Origin: Aquabacterium sp.
GTDB taxonomy: Bacteria > Pseudomonadota > Gammaproteobacteria > Burkholderiales > Burkholderiaceae_C
Direction: 5' to 3'
Length of the DNA: 64,000 nucleotides
Assembly: GCF_029946005.1 (NCBI RefSeq)
Contig: NZ_JAQSDR010000030.1
Span: 120,538 to 184,537, forward strand
Shown here: in pieces, positions 1 to 8,713 of the stretch
Layout: each line of letters begins with the position of its first letter
Numbering within the stretch: position 1 is the stretch's first letter
The notes under the pieces: model-generated
The model's input: only the letters and a program-made list of their open reading frames with translations
Database searches by the model: none
What the model was told of the DNA's origin: nothing
Program-made: the position numbers and the translations under genes

Positions 1-184
1 AGGGCAGGCGCTCGAATGCGTAAGTGGTGGCCGAAGGCTTGCGCTCGGTGGGCCAGTTGCCAAAGCTGGAGACCTCGCTGGTCACCGAATGCAGGGCCGC
101 GCAACCGCTGAGCACGACGGCACCGGCCACCAACAGTGCGGCGGCCACGCTCCTCATCCAGCGACGCGGGGTGTGGTCAATCAT
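1..184 (-). CDS. DUF4136-like lipoprotein, N-terminal part (runs off the window)
   Basis: Only the first 61 codons are inside the window. The start at 184 opens with a short basic segment (RRW), then a hydrophobic stretch ending in a clear lipobox (LSGC), so the product should be a lipid-anchored envelope protein. The mature start [10 protein letters not shown] with a following FGNWP stretch resembles DUF4136-type lipoproteins of Burkholderiales; that family call rests on recall of the N-terminus only. The start codon overlaps the end of ttcA by 8 bases, suggesting translational coupling. A second ATG at 157 would also keep the lipobox. Function is unknown. Confidence 0.6.
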   Translation of the reverse strand, partial: MIDHTPRRWMRSVAAALLVAGAVVLSGCAALHSVTSEVSSFGNWPTERKPSATTYAFERLP

Positions 185-1145
185 CTTGGGCTCGAATGCT
201 CACGATGGAGATCTTGGATTCGCCCACCGGGCCGCAACTTTCTTCTTCGTCAAAGGCGATGTCGCCGCCCACCACGGGCTGGCCAGCGGCCTGGATGGTG
301 GTGAAGGGGTAGAGGCTGCGGTCCATCAGGTGCGAGGGCACGATGTTGGACAAGGCCGTGAACATGTTGTCCACGCGACCGGGGAATTTGCGGTCCCACT
401 CGTTGATCATTTCGCGCATTTGCTGGCGTTGCAGGCCATCCTGGCTGCCGCACAGGTTGCAGGGAATGATGGGGAACTGACGGTGTTCTGCATAAGTGGC
501 CAAGTCCTTCTCGGCACAGTAGGCCATGGGGCGAATGACCACATGATCGCCGTTGTCTGTGACAAGTTTGGGGGGCATGCCCTTGAGCTTGGAGCCGAAG
601 AACATGTTCATGAACAGGGTCTGCAGCATGTCGTCGCGGTGGTGGCCCAGGGCGATCTTGGTGCAGCACAGCTCGGACGCCACGCGGTACAAGATGCCCC
701 GGCGCAGGCGCGAGCACAGGCTGCAGGTGGTCTTGCCCTCGGGAATCACGCGTTTGACGACGCTGTAGGTGTCCTGCTCCTCAATGCGAAAAGGCACGCC
801 CACTTTCTTCAAATATTCGGGCAGCACATGCTCCGGAAAACCGGGCTGCTTCTGGTCCAGGTTGACGGCCACCAGCTCGAACGCCACCGGGGCGCGCTTT
901 TGCAGGTTCATCAGCACATCGAGCATGGCGTAGCTGTCTTTACCGCCCGACATGCAGACCATGACCTTGTCGCCGCCTTCGATCATGTTGAAGTCGGTGA
1001 TGGCCTGGCCGACCTGGCGGTGCAGGCGCTTGGAGAGCTTTTGCGACTCGAAAGCCTGCTTCTTGGCTTTGGCGTCTTCGGCCTTGGCTTCGTCGGTACG
1101 GTGCAGGAATTCGGGCGGGTTTGGGGAGAGTACGGCGGCGTTCAT
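177..1145 (-). CDS. ttcA: tRNA 2-thiocytidine(32) synthetase TtcA
   Basis: TtcA thiolates cytidine 32 in a subset of tRNAs in the cytoplasm, using ATP and a [4Fe-4S] cluster. The protein shows the PP-loop motif SGGKDS at residues 66-71 and two CxxC pairs, CSLC at 141-144 and CNLC at 229-232, in the positions expected for cluster ligands. At 322 residues it has the family's usual length. The ATG at 1145 (MNAAVLSP) is preferred: the open frame continues upstream to 1214 but that stretch is arginine-rich and unlike TtcA N-termini. Its end overlaps the next lipoprotein start by 8 bases. Part of this gene recurs as a remnant near 2573-2625. Confidence 0.93.
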   Translation of the reverse strand: MNAAVLSPNPPEFLHRTDEAKAEDAKAKKQAFESQKLSKRLHRQVGQAITDFNMIEGGDKVMVCMSGGKDSYAMLDVLMNLQKRAPVAFELVAVNLDQKQPGFPEHVLPEYLKKVGVPFRIEEQDTYSVVKRVIPEGKTTCSLCSRLRRGILYRVASELCCTKIALGHHRDDMLQTLFMNMFFGSKLKGMPPKLVTDNGDHVVIRPMAYCAEKDLATYAEHRQFPIIPCNLCGSQDGLQRQQMREMINEWDRKFPGRVDNMFTALSNIVPSHLMDRSLYPFTTIQAAGQPVVGGDIAFDEEESCGPVGESKISIVSIRAQDD

Positions 1146-1273
1146 CCCGCGATTTTCGCCGATCTGGCGTGATCTGGCCAATCGTGGCTGAAATCGCCGG
1201 ATGAATACCCGCATTCATCATTTAACGAGGCGCAACTACAGTGACGAACATCACATGAATATGGGAGCATCCA

Positions 1274-2521
1274 ATGGCGATTTTCCGCCCCACCGCCCGC
1301 CAGATCGCCGCCGCTGGCGCCCTCATCGGCCTGCAGGGACTGCTGCCTGGCCTGGCCCACGCGCAGTCGGCCTACACCCTGAGCGTGCTGAACAAGCCGT
1401 CGGGCAGCGACCTCGCCGTCCCGATCTCGATGGACAACCAGGGCACGGTTCGCGGCGGCATGTTCTATGTCAAGCGCTACGAGGTCAGCTATGGCGAGGG
1501 CGGGTGCCCCTCCCTTTTCCTGGTGGTGCTGTGCCCACGCCACGGCCAACGCGAAGCGAGTTGGGCGGCCACCCCCAATGCTTCGGTCACCGGCAAAGCG
1601 GGCTTAACGGGGTTCTTCAGTCACATGGGCAATGACCAGGGCTCGCAAGTGGGCGACTGGGAACCCGACCGCTCACGGCGGGCATTCACGACCTTTCTCT
1701 GGCCCAATCCTGCCCGAATCGGGCCCGGATCGTGGTTGCTGGAGGGGCTGTCGCGTTCCGCCACCTTCAACCTGTTGACCAGCCAGGGCACGCAGAGCAC
1801 GGTGTCGCCGATCCAGGGCACGTTCTTCCTGCCCCGTGCCATGAACAACGGCGATGCCGTGGTCGGCAGCACCGGCAGATACGGCGCTGATGGCGCCGCA
1901 GTCTGGCGGCAAGGCGTGCTCACGTCATTGCCAGTGGCTTTTGCCGCCCCGGCCAAGGCCAATGCCATCAACGATGCGGGGGTGATCGTGGGTGCGTCGA
2001 GCGCCAGCCTGGTCGCCGATCCGAACACAGGCCGCCCACCCTTGCGGCCAACCCGGTGGCTTGGTGATCAGCCGGAGTTCCTGGGCGGCCCCGAGCTGTC
2101 GAACCTGGAAGCGATCGCCGTCAACAATGCCGGTCAGGTGCTGATCGCCCCGCCCAGCGACTCATCGTCCACCGCGAGCAGCCAGGTATGGTCCCAAGGC
2201 ACGCTCACGACGCTGCAAACGCTGCCGGGGCAATCGGCCCACCCCACCGCCATCAACGACCAGGGCACCGTGGTCGGCTGCACGCGCGTCATCAAGGATT
2301 CGTCGGCGCTGACCCGCGCAGACCTCACCGCCACGCTCTGGCGCAATGGCGTGCTGCAGGACCTGACCCAATGGCTGGCCAGCAAAGGCGTGAAGTTGCC
2401 CAGCGGCACCAGGCTGGGCTGCCCCATCACCATCAACCAGCAGGGCAGCATCCTGGCGTATTACTACAAGGTGAGTTCACCCGACACCCTCACCTGGGTG
2501 CGCATCAACGCCAAGCCTTGA
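1274..2521 (+). CDS. Secreted HAF-repeat protein, copy 1
   Basis: A 415-residue protein with a typical signal peptide ending in AHA, followed by QSAYTLSVLNKPSG. The body carries spaced motifs of the type IND-x-G-x-VVG (for example AINDAGVIVG, AINDQGTVVG), the hallmark of the extracellular 'HAF' repeat family, whose function is unknown. The C-terminus reads TWVRINAKP. The start at 1274 follows GGGAG at a suitable distance. It is a tandem paralogue of the next gene: both share the post-signal AQSAYT motif, the repeat pattern and the last residues. Likely periplasmic or extracellular; a beta-propeller-like fold is only a guess. Confidence 0.75.
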   Translation: MAIFRPTARQIAAAGALIGLQGLLPGLAHAQSAYTLSVLNKPSGSDLAVPISMDNQGTVRGGMFYVKRYEVSYGEGGCPSLFLVVLCPRHGQREASWAATPNASVTGKAGLTGFFSHMGNDQGSQVGDWEPDRSRRAFTTFLWPNPARIGPGSWLLEGLSRSATFNLLTSQGTQSTVSPIQGTFFLPRAMNNGDAVVGSTGRYGADGAAVWRQGVLTSLPVAFAAPAKANAINDAGVIVGASSASLVADPNTGRPPLRPTRWLGDQPEFLGGPELSNLEAIAVNNAGQVLIAPPSDSSSTASSQVWSQGTLTTLQTLPGQSAHPTAINDQGTVVGCTRVIKDSSALTRADLTATLWRNGVLQDLTQWLASKGVKLPSGTRLGCPITINQQGSILAYYYKVSSPDTLTWVRINAKP

Positions 2522-2546
2522 CACACGCTGCGGATCGGTCAGCTCA

Positions 2547-2625
2547 TCACTGGCCAGTCTCCACGCGAATGGTCAGATATTCGGGCAGCACGTCGAGCAT
2601 GGCGTGGCTGTCTTTGCCGCCCACA
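2547..2625 (-). pseudogene. Chimeric remnant of folB 3' end and ttcA
   Basis: Read on the minus strand, this gap encodes GGKDSHAMLDV, then LPEYL, then TIRVETGQ and a stop. The first piece matches Ttc[12 protein letters not shown], the second TtcA VLPEYL from about 30 residues later (the intervening part is deleted), and the third matches the FolB C-terminus IRMETGQW. Intact ttcA and folB flank the HAF pair on either side and lie on the same strand. The remnant is what a tandem duplication of a ttcA'-HAF-folB' unit would leave after decay. Too short to be functional. Confidence 0.75.
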
Positions 2626-2652
2626 AGCACACCACAAGGGAAGTTTTTCGCC

Positions 2653-3951
2653 ATGTCCATTCACCGCCCCACCGCCTTGGCCGCCTTGCTGGCCGCCAGC
2701 CTGACCGCAGGCTTCAGCACCGCCGCCCTGGCCCAATCGGCCTACACCATGACGGTGCTGGGCAAGCCCACTGGCGCTTACTCCTTCGCGCCCACCACGC
2801 TGGATGACCAAGGTGTGGTGCGTGGCGCCATGTATTACAAATCGGGGGTGAAATTGACACTTCCCTATTTTGTTTTCCTGCCAGCGTATTTGTACCAGGC
2901 CGTGTCCTGGAGCGCCACCACGGCCACGGCGCCAGCCACGCTGGGCGGCAAGTACTTGTTCCCAAAGTTGACGAACAACAGCGGCTGGCAGGTGGGGCCC
3001 TTCAACAAAACTTCAGAGCTGGGCAGCTCGGTGTCGCCCGAGGTTTTCCCCAGCGGGGCCACCATCTATGGCAGCTCTTTCCGAGGCGCCAATGTTTTTG
3101 CACCCGGCTCAGTGGGTTCAACCACCATGTTGCGCAAAGGCACCGTTGACACTGACCTGTCGGCGCTGCTCGCTACAAGCCTGGGCAACTCCAGCGCCAG
3201 TGGCTTCAAAAGCAGATTTGCCGCCAAGGGCATGAACAATGCCGGTGCAATCGTGGGTGTCTTCTTGCGCCCCGTGACCTTGAGCGACGGTGCAGTCGGG
3301 TCGGTGAGTACACCGCTGGTGTTCAGCAATGGCACCTACAACACGCTGGAGGTCGGCCCCTACCAGAGCCTGTATCCAATCGACATCAACGACGCTGGCA
3401 CGGTGGTGGGAACGGTTTTTCGCAAAAGCACCGTCGAGGCCAACCAGACCCTCCCTGCGCTGTGGGTCAACCAACGGTTGACCACCGTGGCTGATGTCAG
3501 CCTGTCGCGCCACGCGCCTTTGAGCATCAACAACGCTGGGCAGGTCTTGCTGGTCGGCGACAACGGCATGTCTTTGACAGTCAGCCCTCTAGATTTTGAG
3601 CGGCAACTGCGCGCCAGCAGCATGGTCTGGGCGAACAACAGCGTGACCCCCTTGGTCAGTCCCAACAATGATGGGGTTCAAGCGACTGCCATGAATGACC
3701 AAGGCACCGTGGTGGGTTGTATTTTGAGCGCCGCTGGCCCACAAACGGTGGACGCTCGGCCATTCATTTGGAAAAACGGCGTGCTGCAGGACTTGACCCA
3801 AGAGTGGGCCAGCAAAGGTGTGAGCCTGCCTGCGGGCACCCGATGGGGCTGCCCCCTGGCCATCAACAACAGTGGCTCGGTCGTCATCTACCACTACACA
3901 AGTACTTTGCCCAATACCTTCACGTGGGCGCGCATCAACGCCAAGCCTTGA
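2653..3951 (+). CDS. Secreted HAF-repeat protein, copy 2
   Basis: A 432-residue paralogue of the preceding gene. A signal peptide (MSIHRPTA to AALA) is followed by QSAYTMTVLGKPTG, repeats of the IND-x-G-x-VVG type (DINDAGTVVG, AMNDQGTVVG, SINNAGQVLL) and a C-terminus TWARINAKP. The ATG at 2653 has an AAGGGAAG ribosome-binding site; the frame is open far upstream, but that part overlaps copy 1 in another frame and is not coding. Compared with copy 1 it has gained extra sequence in the middle. It ends 9 bases before the convergent folB stop. Function unknown; secretion is well supported. Confidence 0.75.
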   Translation: MSIHRPTALAALLAASLTAGFSTAALAQSAYTMTVLGKPTGAYSFAPTTLDDQGVVRGAMYYKSGVKLTLPYFVFLPAYLYQAVSWSATTATAPATLGGKYLFPKLTNNSGWQVGPFNKTSELGSSVSPEVFPSGATIYGSSFRGANVFAPGSVGSTTMLRKGTVDTDLSALLATSLGNSSASGFKSRFAAKGMNNAGAIVGVFLRPVTLSDGAVGSVSTPLVFSNGTYNTLEVGPYQSLYPIDINDAGTVVGTVFRKSTVEANQTLPALWVNQRLTTVADVSLSRHAPLSINNAGQVLLVGDNGMSLTVSPLDFERQLRASSMVWANNSVTPLVSPNNDGVQATAMNDQGTVVGCILSAAGPQTVDARPFIWKNGVLQDLTQEWASKGVSLPAGTRWGCPLAINNSGSVVIYHYTSTLPNTFTWARINAKP

Positions 3952-3960
3952 CGAGGCAGA

Positions 3961-4332
3961 TCACCACTGCCCGGTCTCCATGCGGATGGCAACCTCGCAG
4001 TCGTCAAAGATCTCCAGCTTGGCGATCTTGATGCGCACGCCCAGCACGCCGGGCAGGTCCATCAGGCGCAGGCACACCTTGCCGATCATCGATTCGAGCA
4101 GGTTGACGTGCGTGGCATTGCACTCTTCGATGATGATGCTGCGCACGCGGCGGTAGTCCAGCACATGGGTGATGTCGTCGTCTCGCGGCATCAGGGGCTG
4201 GCTGCCCAGGTTCAACTCGGCATCGACCAGGATGGGCTGCGTATTGGTCAGTTCGTGGGCCAGGAAGCCCAGCTTGGCGTCAAAACGCAAGCCACTCAGG
4301 TTCAGGATCTGGTTACCTCGGGTCAGCGACAT
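3961..4332 (-). CDS. folB: Dihydroneopterin aldolase FolB
   Basis: FolB cleaves dihydroneopterin to 6-hydroxymethyl-dihydropterin and glycolaldehyde in folate synthesis. The 123-residue product has the expected length and family features: LGFLAHE near residue 21, DYRRV in the middle, LLESMIGKVC and the C-terminal KLEIFDDCEVAIRMETG block. It lies 9 bases downstream of a FolM-like pteridine reductase on the same strand, so the pair forms a pterin/folate operon. Its last codons recur as a fragment at 2547-2572. Confidence 0.88.
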   Translation of the reverse strand: MSLTRGNQILNLSGLRFDAKLGFLAHELTNTQPILVDAELNLGSQPLMPRDDDITHVLDYRRVRSIIIEECNATHVNLLESMIGKVCLRLMDLPGVLGVRIKIAKLEIFDDCEVAIRMETGQW

Positions 4333-4341
4333 GGCGCGTCC

Positions 4342-5130
4342 TCACATTTTTGAAAAATCGCGGTCAAACCGCTGAAGGTGTTGGCCGCCATCGACCAGCA
4401 AGGTGGTGCCGGTGATGGAGCGGTTGGCCAGGGCAAAGGCCACGGTGGCCGCCACGTCTTGCGCGGTCGATGAACGGCCCAGGGGCGACATGCGGTGCAA
4501 CTGCTCGAACTTCTCGCCCTGCAGCGATGCGCTGGTCAAGGTCAGGCCCGGGGCCACACCCACCACGCGCACGCGCGGCGCCAGGCTTAAGGCCAGCAAG
4601 GTGGTGGCCGATTCCAGCGCGGCTTTCGACAAGGTGTAGCTCAAAAAATCCGGGTTGGGGTTCCACAGTTTCTGGTCCAGCATGTTGACCACGGCGGCAT
4701 TGGTGCCGGGCCGCGTGGCCACATGGTCGGCCAGGGCCTGGGCCAACACGATAGCGGGCGCGGTGTTGGCGCGCAGGTGGCGCTCCAGCATGGCGTAGGT
4801 GAAGGTGGCGCTGTCGTCAAAATCAAAGGTGGACGCGCTGTTGACCACGGCATCGAGCGAGCCCAAGGCCTGCACGGCTTGCGGCACCAGGGCCCGGCAA
4901 GCGGCTTCAATCGACAGGTCGGCCGGCAACACCACGGCGCGTCGACCCAGGGCCTCAATGTCGGAGGCGGTGGCCTGGGCCTCGGCCAATGAGCTGCGGC
5001 AATGCACGGCCACGTCCCAGCCTTGCAGGGCCAGGGTCAGGGCAATGTCACGGCCCAGGCGCTTGCCTGCCCCGGTGACCAGGGCCACGCGCGGTGTGGA
5101 TGAGGAGGGTGATGCGTTGGAATCGGGCAT
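4342..5130 (-). CDS. FolM-like SDR pteridine reductase
   Basis: Short-chain dehydrogenase of 262 residues with the cofactor motif TGAGKRLGR near residue 19. The arginine in this TGxxxRxG variant is typical of pteridine reductases (FolM/PTR1), which reduce dihydromonapterin or dihydrofolate with NADPH. The catalytic YTLSKAALE (YxxxK) and NSAS segments are visible. Placement directly upstream of folB supports a pterin role. It is transcribed divergently from the methyltransferase at 5151, with only 20 bases between the two start codons. The assignment to FolM rather than another SDR is moderately sure. Confidence 0.78.
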   Translation of the reverse strand: MPDSNASPSSSTPRVALVTGAGKRLGRDIALTLALQGWDVAVHCRSSLAEAQATASDIEALGRRAVVLPADLSIEAACRALVPQAVQALGSLDAVVNSASTFDFDDSATFTYAMLERHLRANTAPAIVLAQALADHVATRPGTNAAVVNMLDQKLWNPNPDFLSYTLSKAALESATTLLALSLAPRVRVVGVAPGLTLTSASLQGEKFEQLHRMSPLGRSSTAQDVAATVAFALANRSITGTTLLVDGGQHLQRFDRDFSKM

Positions 5131-5145
5131 GGACTTTTCTACAAT
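5117..5145 (+). promoter_or_regulatory. Sigma-70-type promoter for a possibly leaderless mRNA
   Basis: TTGGAA at 5117-5122 and TACAAT at 5140-5145 are separated by exactly 17 bases. The usual start point, about 7 bases after the -10, would fall at or next to the ATG at 5151, leaving no room for a ribosome-binding site. The elements overlap the 5' end of the divergent reductase gene. Confidence 0.45.
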
Positions 5146-5150
5146 GGCGC

Positions 5151-6344
5151 ATGAACCGCCAAGATCCGACTGAGCACAGTGTAGTGTCCGCCCCCTTGAA
5201 CGCCCACCCGGTGGCCCGATTGATCCGCGACGAAATCCGTCAGCGCCAGGGTTGGATGCGCTTCGAGCGCTTCATGGAACTGGCGCTGTACACGCCCGGC
5301 CTGGGCTACTACAGCAGCGGCAGGCGCGTGCTCGGCCACATGCCGCAGGATGGCAGCGACTTCGTGACCGCCCCCGAGTTGACCCCCCTGTTCGGCCAGA
5401 CCCTGGCCACCCAGGTGATCGAGGCGCTGGAGGCCACCGGGACCGATGAAGTGTGGGAGTTTGGCGCTGGCAGCGGGGCCCTGGCCATCCAGCTGCTGGG
5501 CACCCTGGGTGACCGCATTCAGCGCTACACCATCGTCGATCTGTCCGGCACCCTGCGAGACCGGCAGCACCACACCCTGGTCAAAGAGCTGCCTGAGATG
5601 GCCCACAAGGTGGTCTGGGCCGACAGCCTGCCCGAGCAGTTGCAAGGCGTGGTTGTGGGCAACGAGGTGCTGGATGCCATGCCCGTGCACCTTTTGACCT
5701 GGACCGGCGAAAAGTGGCTGGAACGCGGCGTGGGTTTGGCAGGCGATGGCGACGAAGCGACCTTTGTGTGGGCCGACCAGGCCGCGCCCGAAGGTGCCCG
5801 CGCGCCCACCGAACGGGCCGACAGCGAGTTCATTCCAGGCACCGTGGTGGAAACCCACGGCCAGGCCGAGGCCTTCATCGCCACGCTCGCCCAGCGCATG
5901 ACGCGTGGCGCGGCCTTTTTCATCGACTATGGCTTTCCGGAGGGCGAGTACTACCACCCTCAGCGCACGGGCGGCACGCTGATGTGCCACCAGGGCCACC
6001 AAAGCGACCCCAACCCGCTGGTCAACGTGGGTGAGAAGGACATCACCACCCACGTGAACTTCACCGGCATCGCCCTGTCAGGCCAGGAAAACGGCTGGGA
6101 AGTGCTGGGCTACGCCACGCAAGGCCGCTTCTTGACCAACTGCGGTCTGCTGGCGCAGATGGGCGGCAAAGAGGGGGGCGATGGCAGCGGCACCTCGGCG
6201 GCCGATTTCAAGACCCGGGCGGCCGCGCAAATGCTGATCGCCGAGCATGAGATGGGCGAGCTGTTCAAAGTCATTGGCTTTGTCAAAGGCGTGTGGTTCG
6301 ACGCCATCGGCTTCAGCCAGGGCGACCGCACCCACACACTGTGA
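5151..6344 (+). CDS. MidA/NDUFAF7-family SAM-dependent methyltransferase
   Basis: A 397-residue class I methyltransferase of the COG1565 (MidA) family. In mitochondria NDUFAF7 methylates an arginine of a complex I subunit; bacterial substrates are not established. Family landmarks: FMELALYTPGLGYYSSG near the N-terminus, DFVTAPELTPLFG, the SAM-binding EFGAGSGALA, a GNEVLDAMPV block and FIDYGFPEGEYYHP. The ATG at 5151 (MNRQDPTE) is preferred over the open upstream extension, which crosses the divergent reductase. A promoter overlaps the start, so the mRNA may be leaderless. Confidence 0.85.
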   Translation: MNRQDPTEHSVVSAPLNAHPVARLIRDEIRQRQGWMRFERFMELALYTPGLGYYSSGRRVLGHMPQDGSDFVTAPELTPLFGQTLATQVIEALEATGTDEVWEFGAGSGALAIQLLGTLGDRIQRYTIVDLSGTLRDRQHHTLVKELPEMAHKVVWADSLPEQLQGVVVGNEVLDAMPVHLLTWTGEKWLERGVGLAGDGDEATFVWADQAAPEGARAPTERADSEFIPGTVVETHGQAEAFIATLAQRMTRGAAFFIDYGFPEGEYYHPQRTGGTLMCHQGHQSDPNPLVNVGEKDITTHVNFTGIALSGQENGWEVLGYATQGRFLTNCGLLAQMGGKEGGDGSGTSAADFKTRAAAQMLIAEHEMGELFKVIGFVKGVWFDAIGFSQGDRTHTL

Positions 6345-6365
6345 AGTGGCTGGCGGGGCCTTGAA

Positions 6366-7295
6366 TCAAAGCACCAGTGGACGCATCACCGAAGCCGCCT
6401 CTTCGGACACGCTTTTCTTGAGCTCCCGCTTGGCCAGCGTGCGCCCTCGGTGGTTGGCCTTGATCAGGCTGATGGGTTTTTCGACCAGAGGCAGTCCCAG
6501 CAGGTAGTGCCCGCCTTCAGCGCGCATGCCCTGGAACTTCTCCCAGAAGTCCACATAACTGTTGCTGGCGTTCAGCTCGACCAGGCTTTTGTACGAGAGG
6601 CTGTTTTCCACGCCAACCCCGGCCACCATGGAAATGCCCAAAGCACTGGCCAAGCCCGCCATCCCCGCCATCAGCAGGTCGGCGGGCGCCACGTCACGGC
6701 AAAGGCGCGTGGCCTGGCGAAGCTGGGTAAATCGATCGGGGTAGCCCTGCACCTGCCCCACATAAAGAACATGGCTGGACGGTGCCGCCTTCACATTCAA
6801 CAGCGACGACTTGACCACCGAAAAGGCCATGCGGTAGAGCGGACAACCGTCCATCTTGAAGACCAGGGTGAGGTCGCCTTCGCGGTGCGGGCAGGGCCCA
6901 CCCACTGAGATGGAAAAGACACGGCAGTCGATCTCACGCTGCCATAGCGTCATGGCATCGCTGAGCACGCATTGGAAAAAATGGGCGTGCAGCGCGCGGT
7001 TAACAAAATCGTAGTGGCCCACCAGCATCTGCTGACGCTGCGCCCGGTCAAACCGCATGGAGAGGTACGGCAAGGTGTAGCGGTAAACAGCGCGGGAATA
7101 AGTCTTCAGCAGCCCCTTGGTGTGCAAGCCCGAGATGGCCTGGACCACCTCACGATGCTGCCCCGCATGCCAAGTCACCGACAGCAGCCGTAGACAGGTG
7201 CCAACCAGGCCCATGCCCTGCTTGGCATCAATCTCCTTTTTCACCGGGGCCAAGGCATGGTTGGGCGCGCTGATGACAGGGAACATGGTGGGCAT
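6366..7295 (-). CDS. VirK/YbjX-family (DUF535) protein
   Basis: About 309 residues and matching the VirK/YbjX family: the segments GLHTKGLLKTYSR, LVGHYDFVNRAL, and VLYVGQVQGYP with a TRLCRDVAPADLLMAGM block are characteristic. Family members have been linked to antimicrobial-peptide resistance and envelope homeostasis, but no biochemical activity is firmly known. The start is uncertain: the ATG at 7295 is taken, while the frame stays open to a TTG at 7358. No signal peptide is evident. It converges on the methyltransferase and is divergent from lpxC. Confidence 0.75.
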   Translation of the reverse strand: MPTMFPVISAPNHALAPVKKEIDAKQGMGLVGTCLRLLSVTWHAGQHREVVQAISGLHTKGLLKTYSRAVYRYTLPYLSMRFDRAQRQQMLVGHYDFVNRALHAHFFQCVLSDAMTLWQREIDCRVFSISVGGPCPHREGDLTLVFKMDGCPLYRMAFSVVKSSLLNVKAAPSSHVLYVGQVQGYPDRFTQLRQATRLCRDVAPADLLMAGMAGLASALGISMVAGVGVENSLSYKSLVELNASNSYVDFWEKFQGMRAEGGHYLLGLPLVEKPISLIKANHRGRTLAKRELKKSVSEEAASVMRPLVL

Positions 7296-7456
7296 GAGTT
7301 TCAATGGCGACAACCACGGCCTTTGGTCATGGAATTCACATATATTTACATTTCCCAACGAGAAGCGATATTCGGAAAGACACCCATTCTTTTCCGACCC
7401 CGCCGCGCAAACATCCGCGCAGAGCGTGCTTTTCGCACTGAGCCGATAATCCCCCC

Positions 7457-8392
7457 ATGTTGCAACAACGCACCCTCAAATCCCTGACACGCGCCGTGGG
7501 CGTGGGGCTGCACAGTGGTCAACGGGTCGAACTGACGCTGCGGCCCGCCCCGATCGACACCGGCATTGTGTTTCGCCGCGTGGACCTGGCCCACCCGGTG
7601 GACATCCCCGTCAACGCCACGGCGGTGTGCGACACCCGCATGGCTTCGACCATTTCGCCCGGCGGCGATCCTGGCCTGGCCAAGGTCAACACCATCGAGC
7701 ACCTCATGTCGGCCTGCGCCGGCCTGGGCCTGGACAACCTGATCGTGGACATCACCGCCGAAGAAGTCCCCATCCTGGACGGCTCATCGGCCGCTTTCGT
7801 GTACCTGCTGCAAAGCGCGGGCATCGAGTTGCAAAAGGCGCCCAAGCGCTTCATCAAGGTGATCAAGCCAGTGGAGGTGCGCGAGGGCGAAGGCCGCACC
7901 CTGAAATGGGCCCGCCTGGACCCGTACCACGGCTACAAGCTGGCCTTCGAGATCGATTTTGACCACCCCGCCGTGGACCAAACCGGCCAGCGGGTCGAGT
8001 TCGACTTTGGCAGCGGCCAGTACAAGCGCGACATTGCCCGCGCCCGCACCTTTGGCTTCGCCAAGGACTTTGAAGTGATGCGCTCGCGCGGCCTGGGCCT
8101 CGGCGGCAGCATGGACAACGCCATCGTGATCGACGACCACCGCGTGCTCAACAGCGATGGCCTGCGCTACGACGATGAATTCGTGAAGCACAAAATCCTG
8201 GACGCCATTGGCGACCTGTACGTGGTGGGCCGACCCTTGCTGGCCGCCTACAGCGCCTACAAGTCGGGCCACGCCATGAACAATGTGCTGCTGCGCGCTC
8301 TGCTGGCCGACCCATCGGCGTATGAGATCGTCACCTTTGACGACGAGACCAAGGCCCCCAAGGGCATGACCGAGTTGGCCCCCGCCTGGTGA
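7457..8392 (+). CDS. lpxC: UDP-3-O-acyl-N-acetylglucosamine deacetylase LpxC
   Basis: LpxC is the committed, zinc-dependent deacetylase of lipid A synthesis in the cytoplasm. The 311-residue protein opens with the typical MLQQRTLKS and GVGLHSG, and shows the zinc-ligand region TIEHLMSA (His near residue 82), the [13 protein letters not shown] loop and the [10 protein letters not shown] segment with the second histidine and aspartate. Length is normal. It faces away from the YbjX/VirK gene and is followed after 10 bases by a small membrane protein gene. Confidence 0.96.
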   Translation: MLQQRTLKSLTRAVGVGLHSGQRVELTLRPAPIDTGIVFRRVDLAHPVDIPVNATAVCDTRMASTISPGGDPGLAKVNTIEHLMSACAGLGLDNLIVDITAEEVPILDGSSAAFVYLLQSAGIELQKAPKRFIKVIKPVEVREGEGRTLKWARLDPYHGYKLAFEIDFDHPAVDQTGQRVEFDFGSGQYKRDIARARTFGFAKDFEVMRSRGLGLGGSMDNAIVIDDHRVLNSDGLRYDDEFVKHKILDAIGDLYVVGRPLLAAYSAYKSGHAMNNVLLRALLADPSAYEIVTFDDETKAPKGMTELAPAW

Positions 8393-8402
8393 GGCCACCG
8401 CC

Positions 8403-8588
8403 ATGATCTTATTCCGCTGGATGGTTTTGCTGATGGCCCTGGCCATGGTGCTGTGCCTGGCCGCCTACACCGTGACGGGCCAGCTCATCTGGCGCCAGCG
8501 CGCCGTGCAGATGCTGAAATGGATGGTGGTGCTGGGCCTGGGCTTTTTCGGCCTGCTGATCCTGCGCCGCGCCGCCGTGTTCATCTGA
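8403..8588 (+). CDS. Small two-helix membrane protein
   Basis: A 61-residue protein made almost wholly of two hydrophobic segments (about residues 5-26 and 38-56) separated by a short polar turn with QLIWRQRA and ending in LRRAAVFI. It starts 10 bases after lpxC and should be cotranscribed with it. No family is recognised. The positional link to lipid A synthesis is the only hint of role. The hydrophobic pattern and tight spacing argue that it is real. Confidence 0.6.
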   Translation: MILFRWMVLLMALAMVLCLAAYTVTGQLIWRQRAVQMLKWMVVLGLGFFGLLILRRAAVFI

Positions 8589-8713
8589 AGTAATCCGGCC
8601 GCGTATTCCCCCCTGTCCAACACGACCAGTCCGCGATAGCATCCCCCCTGACGGGCTCCGTTTGATCCAACACGAGATCAACACCAAGAGAGACACCGCA
8701 GGGAGTTGGAAAA

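Noticed and set aside
24..1172. Long open frame opposite ttcA
   Set aside because: It is antisense to a certain gene, has His/Gly/Val-rich composition and no family likeness; typical of the third-base pattern in GC-rich DNA.
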